A stretch of DNA of 56,326 nt from Thermoplasmata archaeon (GCA_020696345.1 JAEHCK010000014.1:1-56326); one strand, 5' to 3'; counted from the stretch's first letter, positions 41,119 through 50,629 are shown. Numbers and translations: made by a program. Notes: a model not told the origin generated them from the sequence alone.

Positions 41119-42408
41119 ATGACCGAGGTAGTGATAGTAAATGGTGCAAGAACGGCAGTAGGTAATTTTGGCGGAACTTTGAAAGATATTAAAGCATTGG
41201 ATCTAGGTGCGCTTGTTATCAAAGAAGCGATAAAACGTGCAGGTTTAAAGCCAATAATAACCGAAAAAATAAGATCTTGCAGGCCAGACATTTTTGGTGA
41301 CTTTGATAAAACAGATATCAACAATAAATATTATGATTATGATGAGTCTGGAACTGCAATCTATTTTGACGAAGTTATCATGGGCCATGTGCTCCAGGGC
41401 TCGCAGGGGCAGAACACGGGCCGCCAGGCATCCATTTATGCCGGGCTACCTGAAGAGACCAATGCAATAACCGTAAACAAAGTCTGTGCATCTGGCATGA
41501 AAGCAATAGCTCTTGCGGCTCAGGCGATCAAATCCGGGGATGCAGAGGCAATTGTAGCGGGTGGTATGGAAAATATGAGCAGCGCGCCTTACAGTTTACC
41601 AAAGGCACGTTGGGGTTATCGAATGGATATGCCATATGGTAATGCACTGGACACTATGGTATTTGATGGTCTCTGGGAAATCTTTAATGATTATCATATG
41701 GGATTCACTGCTGAGAATATAGCAGAGAAATATGGTTTTTCACGAGAGGAACAGGATGAAATAGGTGTTTTAAGTCATAAACGTGCTCTTGAAGCTATTG
41801 CACAAGATAGAGTTTCCGATGAGATCGTTCCTGTTATGGTACCGCAACGTAAGGGTGAACCTATTAAATTCGAGGTTGATGAACGGCCAATGGAAACAAG
41901 TCCGGAGAAGATGGCAAAATTAAAACCTGTATTTAAAAAAGATGGTACGGTTACTGCAGGAAACGCTTCTGGAATAAACGATGCTGCCGCCGCGGTCATC
42001 GTGATGTCGGATGCATTAGCGGATGAACTTAATCTAGAACCTTTAGCCAAAATAAAAGCATTTGCATCTGGTGGTGTTGACCCCGCATATATGGGTTTGG
42101 GGCCGATACCTGCAACACGAAAGATCTTGAATAAATATGATCTAGCGATCGAAGATTTCGATATAATTGAGCTAAATGAAGCGTTTGCGGTCCAGGCCCT
42201 TGCATGTATTCGCGAGCTTAACCTTGACCTAGACAAAACCAACCTAAACGGCAGTGGGATCTCCATAGGTCATCCGATCGGTTGTACCGGCGCACGAATC
42301 ACTTATGGTCTGGCAATGCAAATGAAAAAGTCAAATGCACATTTGGGCTTAGCAACATTATGTATTGGTGGCGGCCAGGGCATGTCAATGGTACTGGAAA
42401 GGCCATAA
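41119..42408 (+). CDS. Acetyl-CoA C-acetyltransferase (thiolase II type)
   Basis: Thiolases join or cleave acetoacetyl-CoA and longer 3-oxoacyl-CoAs. The 429-residue protein has the nucleophile in VNKVCASGMKA (Cys123), the NEAFAVQAL segment, the catalytic His in GHPIGCTGARI and the second active Cys in LCIGGGQGMSM. This is the bacterial PhaA/AtoB type, not the archaeal thiolase/HMG-CoA-synthase-associated type. Between residues about 50 and 85 there is a hydrophilic insert of about 33 residues rich in Asp and Tyr that most family members lack. AAGGAGGATG (41101-41110) provides a strong ribosome-binding site. With the Had-like dehydrogenase it hints at CoA-thioester degradation, but the two are 7 kb apart. 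Confidence 0.93.
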   Translation: MTEVVIVNGARTAVGNFGGTLKDIKALDLGALVIKEAIKRAGLKPIITEKIRSCRPDIFGDFDKTDINNKYYDYDESGTAIYFDEVIMGHVLQGSQGQNTGRQASIYAGLPEETNAITVNKVCASGMKAIALAAQAIKSGDAEAIVAGGMENMSSAPYSLPKARWGYRMDMPYGNALDTMVFDGLWEIFNDYHMGFTAENIAEKYGFSREEQDEIGVLSHKRALEAIAQDRVSDEIVPVMVPQRKGEPIKFEVDERPMETSPEKMAKLKPVFKKDGTVTAGNASGINDAAAAVIVMSDALADELNLEPLAKIKAFASGGVDPAYMGLGPIPATRKILNKYDLAIEDFDIIELNEAFAVQALACIRELNLDLDKTNLNGSGISIGHPIGCTGARITYGLAMQMKKSNAHLGLATLCIGGGQGMSMVLERP

Positions 42409-42430
42409 AAAAATGGAATGTGGATAGATC

Positions 42431-44107
42431 ATGCAGACCTATAGTAACCCAAAAATAAATATTGAAAAAGAACTACAATCTTTAAAAAGGTCCCATAGTC
42501 CCTCATACGCTAGGGGTTTGATCAGATTAGCTAAGAATGTTTTAAATGATAAAGAAAAACTTGATTCGATCATATTAGAAGCAATTAAAATAAAAGACCC
42601 ATATTACGCTGCCTTTGCATTAGCGGCTTGTGCTCGGGAAATGCAAAAATCGAATGTTGCAGGTTATGCAAAAGTTTTTGATACCGCCCTCAAATTGGTT
42701 AAAATGATCGAGCCTGACTGGCGTAAGGTAGAGATCTTGGATATTGTTATTACTAAAATGGGTCAGACGGGGATCTCAGATTATGATGGTGTTTTAAAAA
42801 TATTTGAATCGATCGATAATGAAGAACTCAGGACAAATATTGCAAGAAAAATAATCAGAGAGATGATAAAAACACGATCATCAAATTATTCCAATCTTTT
42901 TCAGATGGCAAAAACTGAGAAAGAAAAGGTTGAGCTGATCAAGATCACAGCTAACGAAATTCACAGAAATGGTGGGACCACTCTTGAGGAATTAGATGAC
43001 GATATCAAAGATCTTAATAATATTAATGCTCAGATCAAGGCCTGGGCATATTTAGGACTTAAAAGTGAAAAGATAAAAGAAAATAGTGGTGAAAAATATT
43101 TCGAGTTGGCATTGGATCGTGTTAAGCAAGTAAATATCGATGAAGAGCGATTGGAACTATTAAAATATATTAGTGATAATTTATTAAACTCTGGAAAAAC
43201 TAATATTAGCAACATCCTTGAATTGAGGCAAACTTTTAAGGATAGGTCATTAGAAGCAAAACTTCTTGGCCATATTGCTGGTCGAATGATGAATATTGAC
43301 AAAGAAAAAGGATTTGAGCTCTTTGAAACGGCCTTGAATGTTTTAGAGGAAGTGGATGATATCCAAAAAAAGATACATGTGATGTTGAATCTTGGTAAAG
43401 GATTGTCTAAAGCAGGATCAGATAATGCAAACGAAGTGCTCCAAAAAGCTGAGATCCTAGCAAATGATCTTCCTGAAAATGAGAGTTACATTATAAAAAA
43501 TCGGATAAACATGATATTAAAACCAACTATCCAAACCAAAGATGAACCGAAAACTCAAATTATTAAAGGTTCAGATGCACTTAAAGTTTCCACTATAAAA
43601 ACCGAATTCAACCCGATCTTGGCATTATATAATACTTACGAGAAAAAATTAGGGCAAGCGCATATTAGATCTATTGCAAGAGCTGCACCATTATGTTGGG
43701 CCTATGATCTAGATCTTGGAATTTTTAATTTTCCGATAAAAGATAAAAAAGATCTGATCACTGAAGTTATTCAAGACACAAGTGTTGGCAGAGGTGGCAG
43801 TTACCTAAAAAACTTGGATGAATCATCAAGAATATTTATACAACCAGACATAAGATCAAAAGATCTGGGAAAGATCATTGCAACAACTTCACATCCAAAC
43901 CAAAATAAGATCATTACCATTAAAGATATAGTCAATCTCAAGGGTAGAAATTGCTTTCTATTGGGTTTAGGCAAATTAGGTTTATCGAAAGATATCTTAG
44001 ATCATGCAGATTATCATTTAGAGTTTACACAAAAAGGAATTCCACTTGAGACTTGTAGCGCCATGGGTATACTGGCTCATATATTGGGGCATATGAAACG
44101 AAATTGA
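42431..44107 (+). CDS. Helical-repeat protein fused to a DUF531-like domain
   Basis: The protein has 558 residues. The first 370 or so are helical repeats of about 33-35 residues (for example FDTALKLVKMIEPDWRKVEILDIV and FETALNVLEEVDDIQKKIHVMLNLG), akin to HEAT or TPR arrays. Residues about 395-557 match what I recall of archaeal DUF531: a LYNTYEKKLGQAHIRSIARAAPL start, DLDLGIFNFP, IIATTSHP, and the LLGLGKLGLSKDI...ADYHLEFTQKGIPLETCSAMGIL ending, which looks SPOUT-methyltransferase-like. DUF531 is normally a stand-alone protein of about 170 residues, so the fusion is unusual. The gene starts 22 nt after the thiolase and is probably cotranscribed. The function is unknown. Confidence 0.7.
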   Translation: MQTYSNPKINIEKELQSLKRSHSPSYARGLIRLAKNVLNDKEKLDSIILEAIKIKDPYYAAFALAACAREMQKSNVAGYAKVFDTALKLVKMIEPDWRKVEILDIVITKMGQTGISDYDGVLKIFESIDNEELRTNIARKIIREMIKTRSSNYSNLFQMAKTEKEKVELIKITANEIHRNGGTTLEELDDDIKDLNNINAQIKAWAYLGLKSEKIKENSGEKYFELALDRVKQVNIDEERLELLKYISDNLLNSGKTNISNILELRQTFKDRSLEAKLLGHIAGRMMNIDKEKGFELFETALNVLEEVDDIQKKIHVMLNLGKGLSKAGSDNANEVLQKAEILANDLPENESYIIKNRINMILKPTIQTKDEPKTQIIKGSDALKVSTIKTEFNPILALYNTYEKKLGQAHIRSIARAAPLCWAYDLDLGIFNFPIKDKKDLITEVIQDTSVGRGGSYLKNLDESSRIFIQPDIRSKDLGKIIATTSHPNQNKIITIKDIVNLKGRNCFLLGLGKLGLSKDILDHADYHLEFTQKGIPLETCSAMGILAHILGHMKRN

Positions 44108-44159
44108 ATTGCTAATCCCTGTTCTTTGAGGTATCATTTGTATTATTTTCTAAAAATAT

Positions 44160-45794
44160 CTATGATCTTTTGGATATTGAATATCTTTTGAACATTATTA
44201 TTAACAATACAAACGCAAAAATAATGATCGGTGTCTCCATTGAGGGTAAAAATCCAGGGTCCTCATCTTTTTTGGGTTGTAAAACGATATCTTTAAGGAC
44301 TTTATTGCCCATTATTTCAACATTTATTGATTTCGATTCATAACCTGATGATGAAAAAGTTTGGATATAACTACCGTTTGTAAGCATAAAAATATATTTC
44401 CCTTCTTCATCGGTTTTTGTAGATTTTCCTCCTGGTTCGAGACTAATTAAAACATTATTGATCGGTTCGTTCGTCTCCATGTGAGTGACCGTACCACTAA
44501 GTTCGAATTTTTGCAAATCAGAAGAACCAAGGCTTAGTGTATATGCGACTATACCCGAGCCCCAGCCGCATCCAACAATATCAAGATATCCATCCTTGTT
44601 AAGATCGCCTATCGCTGTTCCCACGGGTTCAGAAAGTTCTGCACCAAAATCTATTTGTTCCCAAGAATAACTGCCAGAGTCAGACATACTACCTAAATTT
44701 GACCATATCTGGAAATTTGCACAGATATCCAATTTTCCATCTGCATTAACATCATCAACTGCTAATTCATAATAATCATCCGATGTTGGCAGACCTGAAC
44801 TAACCTCAGTCCACCACGAATCCCTACCACCAGAATTGCCGTTACCAAGATAAACCTTAATACCACCACGAATAGTTGAGATCAGATCTAGCTTCGAATC
44901 ATCATTAAGATCTATCAAATGATGATCAAATGTGTTGCCTGTATGTTTCAAGTTTGTGTCAGTATGACCATCAGTCCATAATATAGATCCAAAACTGTTG
45001 CAGATGTATACTGATATCCCACGACTGTCATATGATCCTGCAATTATATCTAATCGACCGTCGTTGTTCACATCACCCAGAGTAACACCGCAATACTCGT
45101 TCGTGGATGGGAGGCCATCATTTATTTCAGTCCACGATAATGCACCTTCACTGTGTGTCCCGGACCAGGCATAAAGGCCATCAGAACTGCCGCCTACCAG
45201 GTCAAGGTGACCATCGTTATCTATATCTGCACAGAATGCTGAATCAAAGCTTCCACTTGCAGCGGGAGAGTCCGCCTGGGTCCAGATCAATGAATTCTTG
45301 TCACCACCATTTCCGAACCAAATACCTATACCATTAGATTCACCGCCGGACCATCGCGACTCATATGCGGCAATAAGATCTAAATTGGAATCAGAATCAA
45401 TATCAATAACCTGGACAGAACCAAAATAATTACTCCCCGGGCCCGGCAGACCGGACGAGGCTTCAGAAAATGAATTGTCACCATTATTTAAAAACACATA
45501 TAGCCCACCGGGTTCACGGCCGGGGTAACCACCAGCACCGGCAATTATATCAAGATCGCCATCTTTATTTATATCTGCTAAGGTAACGTAATTATAGTTA
45601 CCCGAATCGGGCAGACCTTCCAGTTGTGTAGGTGCTCTTGAAGCACTTCCAGGTAATCCGATATTCGAAAATATCATAATACTTGCAGAAAGAAGAACAG
45701 CTAGGATGAATATCCCAAATATCCTTTTCTGAAGATACTCGATCGAAATCTGGCTAACAATCTGATTAGTTGATCCAACTTTTTTCCTCTCCAT
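44160..45794 (-). CDS. FG-GAP/VCBS-repeat surface protein with C-terminal anchor
   Basis: The protein has 544 residues from the ATG at 45794, whose ribosome-binding GGTGAT lies just upstream. A TTG eight codons earlier overlaps that site. A hydrophobic N-terminal helix (about residues 25-45) is followed by about seven repeats with calcium-binding DINKDGDLDIIAG-like loops, forming a beta-propeller. Next comes a carboxypeptidase-regulatory-like beta sandwich (THMETNEPINNVLISLEPGG...GKYIF). The end reads DPGFLPSMETPIIIFAFVLL followed by basic residues, which resembles a PGF-type archaeosortase sorting signal. It is likely exported and anchored in the envelope, functioning in adhesion or binding. 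It is unrelated in its ends to the two giant surface proteins. Confidence 0.82.
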   Translation of the reverse strand: MERKKVGSTNQIVSQISIEYLQKRIFGIFILAVLLSASIMIFSNIGLPGSASRAPTQLEGLPDSGNYNYVTLADINKDGDLDIIAGAGGYPGREPGGLYVFLNNGDNSFSEASSGLPGPGSNYFGSVQVIDIDSDSNLDLIAAYESRWSGGESNGIGIWFGNGGDKNSLIWTQADSPAASGSFDSAFCADIDNDGHLDLVGGSSDGLYAWSGTHSEGALSWTEINDGLPSTNEYCGVTLGDVNNDGRLDIIAGSYDSRGISVYICNSFGSILWTDGHTDTNLKHTGNTFDHHLIDLNDDSKLDLISTIRGGIKVYLGNGNSGGRDSWWTEVSSGLPTSDDYYELAVDDVNADGKLDICANFQIWSNLGSMSDSGSYSWEQIDFGAELSEPVGTAIGDLNKDGYLDIVGCGWGSGIVAYTLSLGSSDLQKFELSGTVTHMETNEPINNVLISLEPGGKSTKTDEEGKYIFMLTNGSYIQTFSSSGYESKSINVEIMGNKVLKDIVLQPKKDEDPGFLPSMETPIIIFAFVLLIIMFKRYSISKRS

Positions 45795-45962
45795 GAGATC
45801 ACCGCTATGAATATTCAATTGAGCCCAATAAAAAAACTAACAATCGGTCAATGAATTGGCTTATAATATACAATTACTATAGTATTCAATTATAATATAA
45901 TTTCCTTATTAATTACATATAGAATATGTCGAATGATCATAATAATTCAAATATTGATCGAA

Positions 45963-47096
45963 TTAAAAATTTAAAATTTCTTCTTTGTCACGATATAAAC
46001 CATTGTTTGTTAACGATATGCCCGTTGCATCTGAGATCTTACCGGCTATTTTTGATCCAATTCCATGGCGTTTTGCTATATCAATAACGATATCTGGTTC
46101 AGGTGTAATTATAAGCATCCCTTGACCCATATTCCAGGTTGTGTATGCTTCCCTATCCGGTACATTACCATGTTCCTGGCAATATTTGATAATTTCAGGT
46201 GGGTCATAAAGATCTTCCAAAATAGCTCCATAATCAGTTGGCCTTAAAACACGGCCCAATTTACTTGGGATACCACCACCAGTGATATGGGCTACACCAT
46301 GTATCTCTACTTTTTGTTCATTATCGACACCACCATACATATCAACTACCGCCCTAGAATATATCTTTGACGGTTCCAAAGCGATTTCAGCAAGACTGCG
46401 GTTGTTTATCTTAACCTCGTGCCAGGTTGCACCATGTTTATGCTCGAGGATCTTTCTTACTAACGATAGACCATTGGAACGAATTCCGTGCTCTTGTAAA
46501 GCCACAATAGAATCTCCGGATTTGATCTTTGCTCCAGTGAATATTCGTGCCTTGTTTGCAAACCAAATAAGCCCAGCACTCCAATTATAATTGAATTTTC
46601 CATATCCCTGCACCCGCCGCCCCAATTCTGCAAGTTCACCGTTAATGACCGCCACATTTGCATCATATGCCGCTTTAACATAACCGTCCGCTAATTGTCG
46701 AATTATATCCAAATACGATCCATCGTCACGGCCAAGTGTATTAATATCTAACACTGAACCGATAATACCAGGCTCACCTCCACGCACCACGGCATCATCA
46801 CAGACCATGGCAAATAGATCGTAAGCAATAGTGTCATGTTTATTAATACGCTCTGCAAGTTCCATTTTTGTGCCAATGCCATCAAAACCCATACCCATGA
46901 GTGTGTTTGAAGGAAGATTGGAAATATCTATTGCACGCAGCCCGGAAAAATCGTCGAACGGACAAACTATTTCACCAATTAATCCATTTCTATTTTCCCA
47001 CGTCTTTTTCGCAGCCGCATATAATATCGAGGATGCTTGGTCACCTAGATCAATATCAACACCAGCATCACCGTATGTGATTTTAGAGCCTGACAT
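45963..47096 (-). CDS. purM: Phosphoribosylformylglycinamidine cyclo-ligase (AIR synthase)
   Basis: PurM closes the imidazole ring of the purine precursor using ATP. The 377-residue protein shows the ITYGDAGVDID start, GIGTKMELAERINKHDTIAYDLFAMVCDDAVVRGGEP, the INGELAELG motif in place of the common GGETAEMPG, RSNGLSLVRKIL, HGVAHITGGGIPSKLGRVL and NMGQGMLI. The ATG at 47096 has AGGTG placed upstream, and a GTG three codons earlier is less likely. It is about 30 residues longer than bacterial PurM. It diverges from the arginine decarboxylase gene, with about 110 bp of promoter between them. Confidence 0.92.
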   Translation of the reverse strand: MSGSKITYGDAGVDIDLGDQASSILYAAAKKTWENRNGLIGEIVCPFDDFSGLRAIDISNLPSNTLMGMGFDGIGTKMELAERINKHDTIAYDLFAMVCDDAVVRGGEPGIIGSVLDINTLGRDDGSYLDIIRQLADGYVKAAYDANVAVINGELAELGRRVQGYGKFNYNWSAGLIWFANKARIFTGAKIKSGDSIVALQEHGIRSNGLSLVRKILEHKHGATWHEVKINNRSLAEIALEPSKIYSRAVVDMYGGVDNEQKVEIHGVAHITGGGIPSKLGRVLRPTDYGAILEDLYDPPEIIKYCQEHGNVPDREAYTTWNMGQGMLIITPEPDIVIDIAKRHGIGSKIAGKISDATGISLTNNGLYRDKEEILNF

Positions 47097-47204
47097 AAAA
47101 CACACCTATTCCAGCTATACCGACCACTGCATGTGATTTAGAATATTTAATTACTTTCATATTTAAGTAATCGTTAAATACAAGTTTTTTTATCACTTTG
47201 GATT

Positions 47205-47771
47205 ATGGAAGAGATCGGCTATTCGAGGTTCGTACCCACCAAAGTATTTTTTACACGTGGTGTAGGGGTACATAAAGAGAAGTTAAATAGTTTTGAATTA
47301 GCACTTAGGAGTGCTGGAATCGAACGCTACAACCTTGTTGCGGTTTCATCCATTTTGCCTCCGGGCTGTATGATCATTAACCGAGTAAAAGGTCTCTCTA
47401 TGTTAAGACCTGGCCAGATCACGTTTACGGTTATGTCCAAAAACAGCTCGAATGAACCTGGTCGGAAAATGGCGGCAGCCATCGGTTGTGCCATACCTGT
47501 GGACGAACGAGTATATGGTTATCTAAGTGAACATTCATCTTTCGGCCAGCACGAAAGAGACGCAGGTAATTATGCAGAAGATATCGCCGCCGAAATGTTA
47601 GCTACCACACTGGGCATTCCATTTGATGTAGATTCCAACTATGATGAAAAACGTGAGATCTTCAAGATCGATGGCAGAATAGTAAGAACACGCCATGTTG
47701 CACAGGGTGCAACTTGTGATAAAAATGGAAGATGGACAACTGTGGTTGCTGCTGCTGTTTTTTTATGGTAA
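47205..47771 (+). CDS. pdaD: Pyruvoyl-dependent arginine decarboxylase
   Basis: PdaD makes agmatine from arginine for polyamine and agmatidine synthesis. The 188-residue proenzyme contains the self-cleavage site in [12 protein letters not shown]: the bond between Ser48 and Ser49 is expected to break, giving a small beta chain and an alpha chain with an N-terminal pyruvoyl group. Other family features are [30 protein letters not shown] and the later RHVAQG segment. The length is a little above the usual figure of about 165. Agmatine is also used to modify tRNA-Ile2 in archaea. Confidence 0.94.
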   Translation: MEEIGYSRFVPTKVFFTRGVGVHKEKLNSFELALRSAGIERYNLVAVSSILPPGCMIINRVKGLSMLRPGQITFTVMSKNSSNEPGRKMAAAIGCAIPVDERVYGYLSEHSSFGQHERDAGNYAEDIAAEMLATTLGIPFDVDSNYDEKREIFKIDGRIVRTRHVAQGATCDKNGRWTTVVAAAVFLW

Positions 47772-47812
47772 TTATATCAAGTATTTTATAATTAAACAAT
47801 ATTTTACATTTC

Positions 47813-48739
47813 ATGAATAACAACAAATCCCTAACACCTACCGCAATAATATTATTGTTGATCTCAGTACTACTCTGGGCTTTGGCATTTCCACTCCTTA
47901 AGATCACTCTGGATTACATTCCACCCTTGGCGATCGGATATTTTAGATATTTTTTTGCGTCATTACCTTTTTTGGTATACATTTTTATCAAATACGATAT
48001 CAAAGATATATTAAAAGAGCTTCATTCGAACGGATCCACATTAATTGCATTAGGAATTACAATGGTTACGATCCCCAATATTGCACAAAATATTGGGCTA
48101 CAATACACTACATCTTCAATCGCGGCACTTATAAGTACAGTCGCACCCGTGTTTACTGTTATTTTGGCAATTCTCATTCTTCATGAACTTGCAAGCTGGC
48201 AGAAAGTCTTTGGCATGACCATTGCAATAACTGCATCAATTATTATGGTGGTCTATACGGACCTCGAGGTTTCTGAGGCTACATTTTATGGCAATGTACT
48301 CATATTTATCACTGCAGTATCCTATGGAATTAGTGCGATCTTCAGTAAGATTGCATTAAATAATTCTAAGCCAGTTTATTTAGCCGGTTTCGGTATGTTA
48401 TTCGGCTCAATTATTCTATTTCCACTTTCAATAATGTTCAATGAACCTCTGGATTGGCCAATAAATGTTGCCACTGAAGGATGGATATACCTAATAATTC
48501 TGACATTATTTCCATGTATGCTCGCGACCTTCTTATGGTATGTGGTACTTCAAGGCCATGAGGTATCAAAACAAGTGTTATTTACATATTTGATCCCGCT
48601 GTTTGCTGCAATATTTGCATATCTCATGCTTGGCGAGATCCTACACCCGGTAACTATTCTATTAGGTATATTGATCATTCTAGGAATTTCTCTTGCAGAG
48701 GGTGTATTTAAAAAAAACAAAAATAAGAAAAAGAATTAA
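47813..48739 (+). CDS. EamA/DMT-superfamily transporter
   Basis: This 308-residue protein has ten hydrophobic helices arranged as two five-helix EamA repeats. The first starts AIILLLISVLLWALAFPLLKITLDYIPPLAIGYFRYFFASLPFLVYI (quoted by its halves near residues 12-30 and 45-60). The second begins near residue 155. The IAALISTVAPVFTVILA stretch and the later YLIPLFAAIFAYLMLGE stretch are the matching helices typical of this family. Substrates of such drug/metabolite transporters vary widely and cannot be predicted here. The tail is Lys/Asn-rich. It lies 41 nt after pdaD. Confidence 0.88.
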   Translation: MNNNKSLTPTAIILLLISVLLWALAFPLLKITLDYIPPLAIGYFRYFFASLPFLVYIFIKYDIKDILKELHSNGSTLIALGITMVTIPNIAQNIGLQYTTSSIAALISTVAPVFTVILAILILHELASWQKVFGMTIAITASIIMVVYTDLEVSEATFYGNVLIFITAVSYGISAIFSKIALNNSKPVYLAGFGMLFGSIILFPLSIMFNEPLDWPINVATEGWIYLIILTLFPCMLATFLWYVVLQGHEVSKQVLFTYLIPLFAAIFAYLMLGEILHPVTILLGILIILGISLAEGVFKKNKNKKKN

Positions 48740-48784
48740 ATTGAAGTCTTGATAATTTTCATTTAATATTTGATTGTGTCTTAT

Positions 48785-48836
48785 GTAACAGCATTTTTAC
48801 GTTTTGATTTGGATGTATAATGGTGAACAGTGGCAG
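48785..48836 (+). repeat. Partial left end of the dispersed element
   Basis: The sequence AACAGCATTTTTACGTTTTG followed by ATTTGGATGTATAATGGTGAACAG matches the left end of the dispersed element (compare ACTGCACTTTTACGTTGTGA at 12311), although the AATAATAATTTTAG part is lost. It directly precedes the 27-bp array, so array and end again occur together. Confidence 0.5.
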
Positions 48837-48846
48837 AGATTAATTG

Positions 48847-49116
48847 ATGCTGAACAGATACCAGGCGGAGTTTATGCTGAACAGATGCCGTGATGGGTTG
48901 ATGCTGAACAGATGCCGTGATGGGTTGGTGCTGAACAGATACCTGGATGGGTTTGTGCTGAACAGATACCGGGCTGGGTTTGTGCTGAACAGATACCTGG
49001 TTGGGTTGGTGCTGAACAGATACCTGGTTGGGTTGATGCTGAACAGATACCTGGTTGGGTTGATGTTGAACAGATACCGGGCTGGGTTGGTGCTGAGTAG
49101 ATACCGAAATGAATTA
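48847..49116 (+). repeat. 27-bp direct tandem array, ten units
   Basis: Ten 27-nt units of the type RTGCTGAACAGATACCKGG plus TTGGGTTG occur without spacers. Because 27 is divisible by three, open frames run through on both strands (for example a repeated MLNRYLVGL), but these are by-products of the repeat. The same unit recurs at 56092-56326. Confidence 0.9.
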
Positions 49117-49155
49117 ATGCTAGGAAAATCTGTTGATTTACTATAACAACTACGT

Positions 49156-49430
49156 TTCGTTCAACCAACAATTAATCCAGGCATCTGTAAACCGACATAA
49201 AATCAAGGTATCTGTCAATCAACAATTAATCCAGGCATCTGTCAATCGATAATCCATCCAGGCATCTGTCAATCGATAATCCATCCAGGCATCTGTCAAT
49301 CAACAATCAATCAAGGTATCTGCCAATCAACAATTAATCAAGGTATCTGCCAATCAACAATCGATCAAGGCATCTGTCAATCAACAATCAATCAAGGCAT
49401 CTGTCAATCAACAATCAATCAATGCCACTA
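49156..49430 (-). repeat. 27-bp array in inverted orientation, about nine units
   Basis: Nine or so 27-nt units of the type CAATCAACAATTAATCCAGG plus CATCTGT occur at exactly 27-nt steps. The core GGCATCTGT is the reverse complement of the ACAGATGCC core in the preceding direct array, while the rest of the unit differs. The array runs right up to the stop codon of the next gene at 49431. Confidence 0.88.
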
Positions 49431-50618
49431 TTATACACTTATCTTCTTCAATTTCATCTGCCTATATCCAACCTTCACCATGAACCAGCCTTTATCATAG
49501 AACATATTATCCACTTCCCGATCGTTCGTATCCACGCGCAGCACCTTGATATCTGCTAATTTTGCCGGTGTTGATATCACCACGATATTATCGAGCCCGA
49601 TCTGTTTAATAACATTTGGTGAAAGCTGTAGATTGCCTCGACCCAATATGAACCCCTGAGCGCCGATCGGGCTTAATATCAAGTGTGCCTTTGGATGTTC
49701 TCGTAACAGGTCCAGAAGCTCATTCTCGTTCAGATCTTTACCAATGAGCTCATGTTCATAGACCGCATCAATACCCAATAATGTACCGTCAATGCCCAGA
49801 TGCTTTTCAACCGCCATAACCGTGCTGCCCGAACCCAGGATATACATCAAATCCTGGTTTTCTTCCATCTCTTCTTCGATGAAATCCGCAATATCCTCCT
49901 TTATCTCATCTTCTGAAACGGTTTCCACCATTTGCTTGCCGCACTGGATCCGTGTGGGTTCATGTAATGTTTTTGCCACCCCGAACAGGCGGATATTCCA
50001 TTCGCCGGCTCTATATCTATCCTCATCCAGGTCGAGTATCTCACCATCGGCCGCCTCAAGATCGCCATTCAAATATTCGACTAATACGTCGCCCACCGCA
50101 CCAGCATGAATTGCGAATACACCCGAATGCATCTTAACACCGGAAGGTATGCCAAACATCAATACATTATCATGAACAACGCTGTAAACATCTCTTGCAG
50201 TGCCATCACCGCCGCAAAATAGTACCAGGTCTACACCATCGACCAAAAATTGCCTACAGGCCATCTTTGTATCCTCAGCACTGGTCTTTGGAAATCCTTG
50301 TACTTGCGGTTCATAAACGACCTTTATGGAATTTTTACATAGCTCATCCAGGCCTGCGGCGTGTAAAACATGATAACCCATATTATCTGCACAAGTGAGC
50401 CACTCGATATCACCACATGCTTCGGTGTTATCCGCACAATGGTTTTGTATATGTATCGATATCAATTTTTTATACCGATCAATGGCTTCCTTCGCACGTT
50501 CGTGTGCAATTGGCACTGCGCCTCGGTCGAGCGCCTCGTGAAACACACCATCGGTGCCTTTGAGGCCAACTCGACCACCCATTCCCGCGATCGGATTGAT
50601 CAAAAAGCCAATTTTCAT
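49431..50618 (-). CDS. ATP-NAD kinase-like protein (COG3199 type)
   Basis: This 395-residue protein shows the archaeal/bacterial NAD-kinase-like layout: the start KIGFLINPIAGMGGRVGLKGTDG, LVLFCGGDGTARDVYSV carrying the GGDGT motif, MFGIPSGVKMHSGVFA, LGSGSTVMAVEKHLGIDGTLLGIDA, and LILSPIGAQGFILGRGNLQLSP. These segments are those of the predicted ATP-NAD kinase COG3199 rather than classical PpnK. It presumably phosphorylates NAD or a related nucleotide. Its DNA looks less AT-rich than its neighbours. The stop codon abuts the inverted 27-bp array, and a HAD phosphatase gene lies 11 nt upstream on the same strand, so the pair is likely an operon. Confidence 0.88.
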   Translation of the reverse strand: MKIGFLINPIAGMGGRVGLKGTDGVFHEALDRGAVPIAHERAKEAIDRYKKLISIHIQNHCADNTEACGDIEWLTCADNMGYHVLHAAGLDELCKNSIKVVYEPQVQGFPKTSAEDTKMACRQFLVDGVDLVLFCGGDGTARDVYSVVHDNVLMFGIPSGVKMHSGVFAIHAGAVGDVLVEYLNGDLEAADGEILDLDEDRYRAGEWNIRLFGVAKTLHEPTRIQCGKQMVETVSEDEIKEDIADFIEEEMEENQDLMYILGSGSTVMAVEKHLGIDGTLLGIDAVYEHELIGKDLNENELLDLLREHPKAHLILSPIGAQGFILGRGNLQLSPNVIKQIGLDNIVVISTPAKLADIKVLRVDTNDREVDNMFYDKGWFMVKVGYRQMKLKKISV

Positions 50619-50629
50619 TTTGCGCTCTC

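Noticed and set aside
48844..49146. Open frame of 100 codons with repeated MLNRYLVGL, plus one on the other strand with repeated ICSAPTQPG
   Set aside because: Both are by-products of a 27-bp tandem array whose unit is a multiple of three. The unit also occurs at 56.1 kb and as an inverted block, there is no ribosome-binding site, and the composition is unlike real proteins here.
48847..49430. CRISPR array
   Set aside because: Contiguous 27-bp units without spacers, then the same core inverted. This is not repeat-spacer structure.
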